64,000 nt of DNA from a bacterium YEK0313 (GTDB lineage Bacteria > Pseudomonadota > Alphaproteobacteria > Rhizobiales > Phreatobacteraceae): positions 5,050,615 to 5,114,614 of the forward strand of contig CCMO02000001.1 of the NCBI GenBank assembly GCA_000751295.2. Reading direction: 5' to 3'. Of the stretch, positions 26,553 through 33,615 are shown in pieces. Made by a program: the position numbers and the translations under genes. Below the pieces are notes generated by a model. That model was not told the DNA's origin. It ran no database searches and was given only the letters and a program-made list of their open reading frames with translations. The first letter of the stretch is position 1, and every line of letters begins with the position of its first letter.

Positions 26553-26674
26553 GCTGCCTGCCTTGTCGGATGCCGGAGCGATGGCGGCCCGCCCCGTCCA
26601 ACGCGGACCGCTCGTCCCCGACAATAAGGCGCCGGCGGCGGGGGAAGGAAGAGGCCGGAGGCACCGCCGCCGGT

Positions 26675-26938
26675 TCAGCCGTAGCGCAGCTTCAGGCCGA
26701 CGATGACGAGCTGCAGCGCGAGCGTGATCGTATTGGCAAAGATCAGCGGCAGGTCGCCGAGCATGATACCATAGACCAGCCACAGCATGATGCCGCCGGA
26801 ATAGGCGCCATAGGCCGGCAGCGAGATGGCCCGGGTGTCGCGGGTGCGGATGATCTGGAGCGCCTGCGGAATCCAGCACAGCGTCGTAACGATCGCCGCG
26901 GTCAATCCGATGAGATGAATGAGAGCTGGTCCGAACAT
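26675..26938 (-). CDS. SemiSWEET-family sugar transporter
   Basis: 87 residues, three membrane helices, the size of a bacterial half-SWEET. The PQ-loop motif CWIPQALQIIRTRDT lies in helix 1, followed by ISLPAYGAYSGGIMLWLVYG and a third helix ending VIVGLKLRYG. SemiSWEETs dimerise and let sugars pass down their gradient across the inner membrane. The ATG at 26938 was chosen because the protein begins right at the first helix. It is divergent from msrP. Substrate not predictable. Confidence 0.88.
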   Translation of the reverse strand: MFGPALIHLIGLTAAIVTTLCWIPQALQIIRTRDTRAISLPAYGAYSGGIMLWLVYGIMLGDLPLIFANTITLALQLVIVGLKLRYG

Positions 26939-27031
26939 GAAGCCTCCGGCGGGAACGGCTCTCGCCGCAGTGTGATTTGTCGTATCGCACCGGCTTCTAT
27001 AGGGCTTGACGTTACGCCACGGGAGATCTCG

Positions 27032-28000
27032 ATGCTCATCAAATCGAAGCGCGGCTGGGAACTGCCCGAGAGCGCGGCAACGCCCGAACATCTCTTCCTC
27101 GATCGCCGCAATCTGATCGGCGCCGCGGCCGGTCTCGCGCTGACGGGCCTTGCCGGCCCGGCGCGCGCCCAGCGCGCCTCCGACACGCCGGATCCGACCG
27201 CCGATCTCTATCCGGCCCGCCGCAACGCCACCTATACCGTCGAGCGCGACCTGACGGCCCCGGAGATCGCGTCGAACTACAACAACTTCTATGAGTTCGG
27301 CACGTCCAAGCAGGTGGCACGCGCCGCCCAGGCCCTGCCGATCCGCCCCTGGACGGTAAAGATCGACGGGCTCGTCGAAAAGCCGCAGACGATCGACGTC
27401 GACAGCCTGATCCGGCGCATGCCGCTGGAAGAACGGCTCTACCGCTTCCGCTGCGTCGAGGCCTGGGGCATGACCGTGCCCTGGACCGGTTTTCCGATCC
27501 GCGCGCTTCTCGATCTCGTCCAGCCGCAAGGTTCGGCCAAGTATATGCGCATGGAGACCTTCGAGGATCCGAAGGTGGCGCCTGGCCAGAAGGCGATCTG
27601 GTTCACCTGGCCCTATGTCGAGGCGCTCGCCATCGACGAGGCCGCCCATGACCTCGCCATTCTCGCCACCGGCATCTACGGCAAGCCCATGCCGCGCCAG
27701 CACGGCGCGCCGCTGCGCCTCATCGTGCCGTGGAAATACGGGTTCAAGTCAGTCAAGTCGATCGTGCGGATCAGCTTCGTCGCCGAACGGCCGGTCTCGT
27801 TCTGGGAGAAGATGCAGGCCAGCGAATACGGCTTCTGGGCCAATGTGAACCCCGCCGTCGCCCATCCCCGCTGGAGCCAGGCCAACGAGGAACTGATCGG
27901 CACCGGAGGCCGGCGTATTCCCACGCAGATCTTCAATGGCTACGGCGAATATGTCGCCGGTCTCTACAAGGATCGACAGAGCGAAAGGCTCTGGGCCTGA
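27032..28000 (+). CDS. msrP: Periplasmic protein-methionine-sulfoxide reductase, catalytic subunit MsrP
   Basis: 322 residues from the ATG at 27032 (GGGAG six bases upstream). A Tat signal, FLDRRNLIGAAAGLAL (twin Arg 25-26), ends near ARAQ46. The molybdopterin domain has the molybdenum-ligating Cys141 in YRFRCVEAWGMTVPW, and MPRQHGAPLRLIVPWKYGFKSVKS fits MsrP. MsrP repairs oxidised methionines in envelope proteins using electrons from the haem protein MsrQ. No msrQ lies next to it, although the two are usually adjacent. Confidence 0.94.
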   Translation: MLIKSKRGWELPESAATPEHLFLDRRNLIGAAAGLALTGLAGPARAQRASDTPDPTADLYPARRNATYTVERDLTAPEIASNYNNFYEFGTSKQVARAAQALPIRPWTVKIDGLVEKPQTIDVDSLIRRMPLEERLYRFRCVEAWGMTVPWTGFPIRALLDLVQPQGSAKYMRMETFEDPKVAPGQKAIWFTWPYVEALAIDEAAHDLAILATGIYGKPMPRQHGAPLRLIVPWKYGFKSVKSIVRISFVAERPVSFWEKMQASEYGFWANVNPAVAHPRWSQANEELIGTGGRRIPTQIFNGYGEYVAGLYKDRQSERLWA

Positions 28001-28178
28001 CAGCAACCTTGAGTTGACTCAAGGTGACGCGACCTAGCGAATCGCTCCTCATTGTCGTCTCATTTCAATTTTACGAGCGGCTTCGTCGTTGGCGGCGCGT
28101 GCGTATATTCCCGCGCCGCTGAAACCCATCCGCGGGATCGGAGTTGATCTTCCCGCGCGAGACGAGAGCCCCACACTG

Positions 28179-28538
28179 ATGGCTATTTCGAAGCGCTCGG
28201 TGGCGTTTGGCGCCGCCCTATTTGCTTGCATGCCCATCGCATATTCTGAAGCCGCAGACGTCCGCAGCACCGGACTTGCCTCCTGGTATCAGCTTCCCGG
28301 CCGCACCGCCTGCGGCCAGCGCCACAACCCCGACGCCATGACCGCGGCGCACCGCAACCTGCCTTGCGGAACGCGCCTCCGGGTCACCAACCTTTCCAAT
28401 GGCCGCTCCGCCGTCGTCACCGTCGTCGACCGCGGCCCCTTCGTGCGGGGCCGGATCGTCGACGTCTCGCGCGGCGTCGCCCGGCAGATCGGCCTGATCC
28501 AGCGCGGCGTCGGCCGCGTGCAGATCGCCCGCATGTGA
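28179..28538 (+). CDS. Short RlpA-like double-psi beta-barrel protein, exported
   Basis: 119 residues from the ATG at 28179. A signal peptide (AISKRSVAFGAALFACM to about AEA) is followed by a DPBB domain: TGLASWYQLPGRTACGQ, MTAAHRNLPCGTRLRVTN, VVTVVDRGPFVRGRIVDVS and ARQIGLIQRGVGRVQI. The catalytic Asp of RlpA lytic transglycosylases is in VDRGPF. The SPOR domain that targets RlpA to septal peptidoglycan is missing, so it is a minimal DPBB protein. It may cleave or bind peptidoglycan. Ends at a perfect terminator. Confidence 0.83.
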   Translation: MAISKRSVAFGAALFACMPIAYSEAADVRSTGLASWYQLPGRTACGQRHNPDAMTAAHRNLPCGTRLRVTNLSNGRSAVVTVVDRGPFVRGRIVDVSRGVARQIGLIQRGVGRVQIARM

Positions 28539-28590
28539 GAGGGAGAAGCCGCGACTCCGACGTCGCTGCCGGCGGGACAACCGCTGACAC

Positions 28591-28625
28591 ATCGCCCTGC
28601 CGGTGCCCCGGCAGGGCGATTTTTT
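28591..28625 (+). terminator. Intrinsic terminator of the RlpA-like gene
   Basis: ATCGCCCTGCCGG (28591-28603), loop TGCC, CCGGCAGGGCGAT (28608-28620), then TTTTT: 13 uninterrupted pairs and a T-tract, 52 bases after the stop. Confidence 0.92.
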
Positions 28626-28628
28626 CTT

Positions 28629-28930
28629 GCGGGCGGGGCTCGCCCGCAGCTCCGGGCCCGGCGCCCGCACGCCGCCCCGCAGCAAAATTGACGCAGCGCA
28701 GAAGCGCACCGAGCGGGCTTTTGCGTCGAAGGCATAAATACTTGAAAGAGCGGCGATATATCGCCATCCACATGCGCGGGATGCAGGCCTTTACGGCCCT
28801 CTGCGGCAAGGCCTGACGTTCCACGTCAGCCTGTGGATACAGTTGATAAGTCGGACGCTGACGGCACCGCGAAAGGCCGCGCGCAGCCGCCGCGGAACGG
28901 GCGGCCGCCACCCGCGGCAAGCGGTGCCGT
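28629..28930. other. Non-coding region with several stem-loops and a 14-base palindrome
   Basis: No credible gene in about 300 bases between the RlpA-like terminator and the carA stop. It contains a hairpin GCGGGCG/CGCCCGC (28629-28647), the palindrome GGCGATATATCGCC (28752-28765), a small hairpin GGCC-TTTAC-GGCC near 28786, a strong hairpin CTGACGT-TCC-ACGTCAG near 28812-28829, and a DnaA-box-like TGTGGATAC just after it. No T-tract follows these stems. Confidence 0.4.
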
Positions 28931-30145
28931 TCAGCCTTTCTTGGCCTCATCCATCATGGCGACGAAGCGGCCGAACAGATAGTGGCTGTCCATCGGGCCA
29001 GGGCTCGCCTCCGGGTGATATTGCACCGAGAAGGCCGGCCGGTCGGTCAGCGCGATGCCGGCATTGGACCCGTCGAACAGGCTGATATGGGTCGCGCGGG
29101 CATTGGCCGGCAGCGTCGCCTCGTCGACCGCGAAACCATGGTTCATCGAGGTGATCTCGACCTTGCCGGTATCGAGATCCTTCACCGGATGGTTCGCGCC
29201 GTGATGCCCCTGGTGCATCTTCTTGGTCTTGGCGCCGACGGCGAGGCCGAGCATCTGGTGGCCGAGGCAGATGCCGAAGGTCGGGATCCTGCGCTCCAGC
29301 ACCGCCTGGATCACCGGCACGGCATAGTCGCCCGTCGCGGCCGGGTCGCCCGGGCCGTTCGACAGGAACACGCCATCCGGCTTGAGGGCCAGAACGTCCT
29401 CGGCCTTGGCGTCGGCCGGCATCACCGTCACCTTGCAGCCGGCATCGACCAGCAGCCGCAGGATGTTGCGCTTGACGCCGTAGTCGAGCGCCACGACGTG
29501 GTGGCGGGCCTCGCCCGCCTCGCCATAGCCCTCGTTCCAGACCCAGGGCGTCTCCGACCAGCCATAGCGCTGGCTGGAGGTGACGCCGGGTACGAGATCG
29601 AGGCCGTCCATCGAATGCAGCGCGGCGGCCTTCGCCTTGAGCGCTGGCACGTCGAACACGCCGTCCGGCGAATGGGCGATCATCGCATTGGGCATGCCCT
29701 TGTCGCGGATCAGCGCAGTCAGCGCGCGCGTATCGATGCCGCTGAGGCCGACAATGCCGCGCCGCTTCAGCCAGGCGTCGAGATGGGTGGTCGAGCGGTA
29801 GTTGGAGGGATCGGTGATGTCGGCCTTCAGCACGACGCCGCGGACGCCGGAGGCGGCGGCCATGTTGACCGTCTCGATATCCTCGTCGTTGGCGCCGACA
29901 TTGCCGATATGCGGGAAGGTGAAGGTGATGATCTGCCCGGCATAGGAAGGGTCGGTCAGGATCTCCTCGTAGCCCGTCATCGCGGTGTTGAAGCAGACCT
30001 CGCCAGCCGCCTCGCCATGGGCGCCGAGCCCGAAGCCCTCGATGACCGTGCCGTCGGCCAGCACCAGCAGCGCCGTCGGTTTCGGCTCGATCCAGCCGGC
30101 CGCATTTGCCACCTGCCCGGCAGCGTGATCTTGAGTGTCCGTCAT
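28931..30145 (-). CDS. carA: Carbamoyl-phosphate synthase small subunit (glutaminase)
   Basis: 404 residues from the ATG at 30145 (MTDTQDHAAG). An N-terminal CarA domain (TALLVLADGTVIEGFGLG, GEVCFNTAMTGYEEILTDPSY) is followed by a class I glutamine amidotransferase domain with nucleophile Cys in FGICLGHQMLGLA and His/Glu in YHPEASPGP. It releases ammonia from glutamine for CarB, feeding arginine and pyrimidine synthesis. carA and carB are 3.5 kb apart here and separately transcribed. A promoter and a leader hairpin are visible upstream. Confidence 0.96.
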   Translation of the reverse strand: MTDTQDHAAGQVANAAGWIEPKPTALLVLADGTVIEGFGLGAHGEAAGEVCFNTAMTGYEEILTDPSYAGQIITFTFPHIGNVGANDEDIETVNMAAASGVRGVVLKADITDPSNYRSTTHLDAWLKRRGIVGLSGIDTRALTALIRDKGMPNAMIAHSPDGVFDVPALKAKAAALHSMDGLDLVPGVTSSQRYGWSETPWVWNEGYGEAGEARHHVVALDYGVKRNILRLLVDAGCKVTVMPADAKAEDVLALKPDGVFLSNGPGDPAATGDYAVPVIQAVLERRIPTFGICLGHQMLGLAVGAKTKKMHQGHHGANHPVKDLDTGKVEITSMNHGFAVDEATLPANARATHISLFDGSNAGIALTDRPAFSVQYHPEASPGPMDSHYLFGRFVAMMDEAKKG

Positions 30146-30227
30146 GGTTCGTCTATCAGGCTCGTTCTGAAGCGCACCGGACGAAGGCCCGAAAGCCCTC
30201 GGCAAGCTGGGCACCGTCCGCGCGCGA

Positions 30228-30248
30228 GCGCCGGGGCTCGCCCGGCGC
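30228..30248 (-). promoter_or_regulatory. Leader stem-loop in the carA 5' untranslated region
   Basis: GCGCCGGG (30228-30235) pairs with CCCGGCGC (30241-30248) around a 5-base loop, close behind the predicted transcription start of carA. No T-tract, so it is not a simple attenuator; it may stabilise the mRNA. Confidence 0.35.
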
Positions 30249-30262
30249 GGGATCTGGCCAGA

Positions 30263-30291
30263 CTGTTAAGGTCGGCCGATCGTGCCGTCAA
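30263..30291 (-). promoter_or_regulatory. carA: Candidate promoter of carA
   Basis: On the minus strand TTGACG (30291-30286), a 17-base spacer and TAACAG (30268-30263). The -35 is a near-consensus match and the spacing is ideal. It predicts a leader of about 110 bases. Confidence 0.55.
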
Positions 30292-30473
30292 CCCTGCGGC
30301 CGGCGCCAAACGCCGCGCCGTTGGAAAAATTTGAAAGACAATTCAGGGCTTTAGGCCCGACGGGAGAGGCGTTTCGGCCGTTCGCCGGCCGCCGGCTTCC
30401 CGTGCATGATGCGAGGAGCCGCCGACGGTTTCCCCGGATCTTGCGGCCCAGAAGGACAAGAGCGGAGACCGCC

Positions 30474-30929
30474 ATGCTGCGCGACCAGTTGATGAACGAG
30501 CTGAAGACCGCGATGAAGGCCGGCGACAAGGTGCGCCTTTCCACCATCCGGCTGATTCAGGCCGCGCTGAAGGACAAGGACATCGAAGCGCGCGGTGCCG
30601 GCAAGGGCCCGTTGCCCGACGACGAGATTCTGCAACTGCTGCAGAAGATGGTGAAGCAGCGCCAGGAAAGCGCCCGCCTCTATACCGAGGGCGGCAGGGC
30701 CGAGCTGGCCGCGCAGGAAAATGACGAGATCGCCGTCATTGCCGGCTTCATGCCGCAACAGATGGACGAGGCCGAAACCCGCGCCGCCATCCAGGCCGTC
30801 ATTGCCGAGATCGGCGCCGCCGGCATCAAGGACATGGGCAAGGTGATGGGCGAGCTGAAGGCGCGCTTTGCCGGCCGGATGGATTTCGGCAAGGCCTCTC
30901 CGGCGGTCAAGCAACTGCTCGGCGGCTGA
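30474..30929 (+). CDS. yqeY: GatB/YqeY-domain protein
   Basis: 151 residues from the ATG at 30474 with AGCGGAGA upstream. All helical: LRDQLMNELKTAMKAGDKVR, LSTIRLIQAALKDKDIEARG, ENDEIAVIAGFMPQQMDEAE and the tail MDFGKASPAVKQLLGG. The C-terminal half resembles the tRNA-binding tail of GatB. Its cellular role is not established. Divergent from carA, an arrangement common in alphaproteobacteria, and ends at a clear terminator. Confidence 0.92.
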   Translation: MLRDQLMNELKTAMKAGDKVRLSTIRLIQAALKDKDIEARGAGKGPLPDDEILQLLQKMVKQRQESARLYTEGGRAELAAQENDEIAVIAGFMPQQMDEAETRAAIQAVIAEIGAAGIKDMGKVMGELKARFAGRMDFGKASPAVKQLLGG

Positions 30930-30990
30930 CCCGGCAGGGCGAGCAGCGGCAGGCCGGCCCGCCCGGCGGAACCCGTGAGAAGAGACAACC

Positions 30991-31018
30991 GGCCGGGCGG
31001 CGACGCCCGGCCTTTTTC
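30991..31018 (+). terminator. Intrinsic terminator of yqeY
   Basis: GGCCGGGCG (30991-30999), loop GCGA, CGCCCGGCC (31004-31012), then TTTTT. It lies 62 bases after the stop. Confidence 0.88.
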
Positions 31019-31128
31019 ATGGCGCCGGCCTTGTGCGCGTGCCCGCAATTTTCCGGTTTGACAGCAAGGACCGGAGTTAGCCGCCGCGCGATGCGCCCTA
31101 CTCCTTTGCCGAGAGAAGGAGCCTGGCC

Positions 31129-31875
31129 ATGACCTCGCATGTTTCGACCATCGCCGCAGTCCCGTCCGCAACTGCGGAGGCGCGGATCGCCGCCTGCGAC
31201 TGGGCGTCGCTCACCCGCGAACTCGACGGTTTCGGCTGCGCCGTTCTGCCGCGGCTCATCAGCCCCGAGGAATGCCGTGCCGTCGCCGATCTCTATCCCG
31301 ACGAGAGCCATTTCCGTAGCCATGTCGTCATGGCGCGGCATGGCTTCGGCAAGGGCGAATACCGCTACTTCAGATATCCCCTGCCGGACCTGATCGGCGA
31401 CCTGCGCACAGCGCTCTATCCGCGCCTTGCCGGCATCGCCAACGGCTGGAACGAGCGCATGGGACTCGACGAGCGCTATCCCGACGACCACGCCTCATTC
31501 CTGAAGCGCTGCCACGAGGCCGGCCAGATGCGCCCGACGCCGCTGCTGCTGCAATATGTCCCGGGCGACTTCAACTGCCTGCATCAGGACCTCTATGGCG
31601 ACCTCGCCTTTCCGATCCAGGTCGCGATCCTGCTGTCGGAACCCGGCCGCGACTTTACCGGCGGCGAATTCGCGTTGACCGAGCAGCGGCCGCGCATGCA
31701 GAGCCGCGTCGAGGTGGTGCCCCTCGCCCAGGGCGATGCCGTGGCCTTCGCCGTCCACAACCGGCCGGTCCAGGGCACGAAGGGCCATTACCGCGTCAAC
31801 CTGCGCCATGGCGTCAGCCGCATCCGGTCCGGCAGGCGCCACACGGTGGGGATCATCTTCCACGACGCCCGGTGA
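31129..31875 (+). CDS. 2OG-Fe(II) oxygenase (prolyl-hydroxylase-like)
   Basis: 248 residues. The double-stranded beta-helix core has the iron motif HxD in CLHQDLYGD (about 155-158), a distal His in FAVHNRPVQG (about 208) and a 2-oxoglutarate-binding Arg in YRVNLRHGVSRI. The N-terminal 60 residues form the usual flanking helices (EARIAACDWASLTRELDGFG). The enzyme hydroxylates a substrate with O2 and 2-oxoglutarate in the cytoplasm. It resembles prokaryotic proline hydroxylase-like proteins, but the substrate cannot be read. GAGAAGGAG in front. Single gene. Confidence 0.82.
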   Translation: MTSHVSTIAAVPSATAEARIAACDWASLTRELDGFGCAVLPRLISPEECRAVADLYPDESHFRSHVVMARHGFGKGEYRYFRYPLPDLIGDLRTALYPRLAGIANGWNERMGLDERYPDDHASFLKRCHEAGQMRPTPLLLQYVPGDFNCLHQDLYGDLAFPIQVAILLSEPGRDFTGGEFALTEQRPRMQSRVEVVPLAQGDAVAFAVHNRPVQGTKGHYRVNLRHGVSRIRSGRRHTVGIIFHDAR

Positions 31876-31885
31876 CGGCCCCGGG

Positions 31886-31906
31886 CCGGCAGCGGCGCGC
31901 TGCCGG
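31886..31906 (+). terminator. GC-rich hairpin between convergent genes, possible terminator
   Basis: CCGGCAGC (31886-31893), loop GGCGC, GCTGCCGG (31899-31906), between the stops of the oxygenase and the DUF3829-like gene. No T-tract on either strand, so termination is uncertain. Confidence 0.3.
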
Positions 31907-31923
31907 TCCCCGGTCGGCCGGCC

Positions 31924-32880
31924 TCAGCGCGCCATGCGTATGGCGGTGTCGGCCAGCGACACCATCATGTTGTAGCTGTTGACGAGCGAATTGGCGTCCA
32001 TAGCCGCGCCGCGCCGGACGTCGCCGCGGGCACGCGTCAGCTTCTCGCGGAAATCTCTCAGGCGGCCGAGCAGCGAGCTCGCCTGGCTCTCGATCATTGG
32101 CACGCCGGACGGATTGTTCTCCTTGAACCGGTCCATCTCGCGCACCGCCAGACCATACTGGTTGATGGCGGCATCGAGCGCCTTCAGGTCGGCGACCGGC
32201 TGGTCGTTGCTCGGCATGACGTCCATCACGGCGCGGGCACTGATCACGATGTTGCGCACCTGCCAGCGGGCCGACCGCCCTTCCCGCTTCTCGATCGCGG
32301 CGAGTTCGCGCACGTCGAGGTCGTTCTTGAAGGTGCGCATCTGCGCGTCGAGCAGCGCCCGCTCGCGCAGGAAGGCCTCAGCGGCCGGCACCATGCGGAT
32401 ATGCAGCTCGCGCCCTTCCGCCATGTTGTCGTCGCGATAGTCCTTGCGCTCGTAATAGCGCTCGGCGCGGCTGATCAGCGGCGCCAGCGCCTGATAGGCC
32501 TCGATATAGCGTGCCACCGTCTGGTCGAGCTCGGGAAAGGCCGGCTCCTGCCGGGTGGCTTCGCTGGCGCGGCGGATCTCGCCGGCGACGTCGTAGAGGC
32601 TGTAGAGCCCGTAGGAAATGTAGCGCTCGCGACCCGTCGGCCCCTGGCGCATGTCGACCCAGCTGCGATAGCGCTCCCAGGACTGGATGGCGCGCAGGGT
32701 GCGGTTCATCAGCGCGGTATAGGCATTGGCCTTGACGATCGAGGTCTGCAGATCGGCGCTGCCGGTCTCCGGCGAGTTCGGCGCGATCGTCGCGCCGGCC
32801 TGGGCGAAGGCCGGCGCCGCGGCGGCAAGGACAACGGTTCCGGCAAGGGCCGCGGCACGAATAAAGGGGGCGATGGGCAT
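31924..32880 (-). CDS. DUF3829-like exported helical protein
   Basis: 318 residues from the ATG at 32880. The signal peptide (MPIAPFIRAAALAGTVVLAAAAPAFA) points to a periplasmic or lipid-free envelope protein. The rest is almost all alpha-helix with many charged residues (SWERYRSWVDMRQGPTGRER, DLDVRELAAIEKREGRS), which fits the YiiG/DUF3829 group. Function is not known. Single gene convergent with the oxygenase. Confidence 0.75.
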   Translation of the reverse strand: MPIAPFIRAAALAGTVVLAAAAPAFAQAGATIAPNSPETGSADLQTSIVKANAYTALMNRTLRAIQSWERYRSWVDMRQGPTGRERYISYGLYSLYDVAGEIRRASEATRQEPAFPELDQTVARYIEAYQALAPLISRAERYYERKDYRDDNMAEGRELHIRMVPAAEAFLRERALLDAQMRTFKNDLDVRELAAIEKREGRSARWQVRNIVISARAVMDVMPSNDQPVADLKALDAAINQYGLAVREMDRFKENNPSGVPMIESQASSLLGRLRDFREKLTRARGDVRRGAAMDANSLVNSYNMMVSLADTAIRMAR

Positions 32881-32992
32881 GGCGTCGATCTTCTTCCTCG
32901 TCCGCCTCCGGAACGACAGCACCAGGTCTCGGCCCCAACAACCTGAGACTTCGCACCGCGAGGCGACAAAATCGGCAGTTTTCAGAATGAGC

Positions 32993-33017
32993 AGGCCCGG
33001 CCTGAAGGGCCGGGCCT
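32993..33017 (-). terminator. Hairpin downstream of greA, possible terminator
   Basis: AGGCCCGGCC at 32993-33002 pairs with GGCCGGGCCT at 33008-33017 around five bases; 10 uninterrupted pairs lie directly after the greA stop in the minus direction. Only a weak T-content follows (GCTCATTCTG). Confidence 0.5.
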
Positions 33018-33025
33018 CGTGAAGG

Positions 33026-33499
33026 TCAGCCCCAGCTGACCTCGATCACTTCGTAGCTCTTGGCGCCCTTCGGCGTGGTCACCTCGACGCTCGTGCCGGC
33101 CTTCTTGCCGATCAGGGCGCGGGCAAGCGGCGAGGAGATCGAGATGCGGCCGGCCTTGGCGTCAGCCTCGCTGTCGCCGACGATCTGCCAGACCCGCTCC
33201 TCTTCGGTATCCTCATCGATCAGCTTGACGGTCGCGCCGAACTTGACGGTATCGCCGGAGAGCTTGGTGACATCGATGACGTCGGCGCGGGTGATGATCG
33301 CTTCGAGTTCGACGATCCGCCCCTCGTTATGCGACTGCTGCTCCTTGGCCGAGTGATATTCGGCATTTTCAGAGAGATCGCCGTGCGCGCGCGCCTCGGC
33401 GATCGCCGCGATGATGCGCGGCCGCTCGACCTGCTGACGCTGCTTCAGTTCGGCCTCGAGCTTGGCGAAGCCGCCGACGGTCATCGGAATCTTATCCAT
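33026..33499 (-). CDS. greA: Transcription elongation factor GreA
   Basis: 157 residues, canonical length. An N-terminal coiled coil (GGFAKLEAELKQRQQVERPR, then HGDLSENAEYHSAKEQQ with the acidic tip residues that reach the polymerase active site) is followed by the FKBP-like C-terminal domain (VWQIVGDSEADAKAGRISISS, SPLARALIGKKAGTSVEV). It rescues backtracked RNA polymerase by stimulating transcript cleavage. It lies downstream of carB on the same strand, separated by a terminator-like hairpin. Confidence 0.97.
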   Translation of the reverse strand: MDKIPMTVGGFAKLEAELKQRQQVERPRIIAAIAEARAHGDLSENAEYHSAKEQQSHNEGRIVELEAIITRADVIDVTKLSGDTVKFGATVKLIDEDTEEERVWQIVGDSEADAKAGRISISSPLARALIGKKAGTSVEVTTPKGAKSYEVIEVSWG

Positions 33500-33524
33500 G
33501 ATGTTCGCCCTGACCTTTCAATGA

Positions 33525-33568
33525 CGAAAAAAGAGGCCGCGGGGCCGAGGACGCCGACCCGCGAACCT
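33525..33568 (-). terminator. Intrinsic terminator of carB
   Basis: On the minus strand GG-T-CGCGGG (CCCGCG at 33558-33563 on the plus strand) pairs with CCCGCG-G-CC (CGCGGG at 33538-33543), and TCTTTTTT follows. The stem is about nine pairs with one bulge. It lies between the carB stop and greA. Confidence 0.6.
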
Positions 33569-33615
33569 TCCTTGGTGACGCGAACGCCTTTTTCTTCGAC
33601 TGCCGCCCGACTGCG

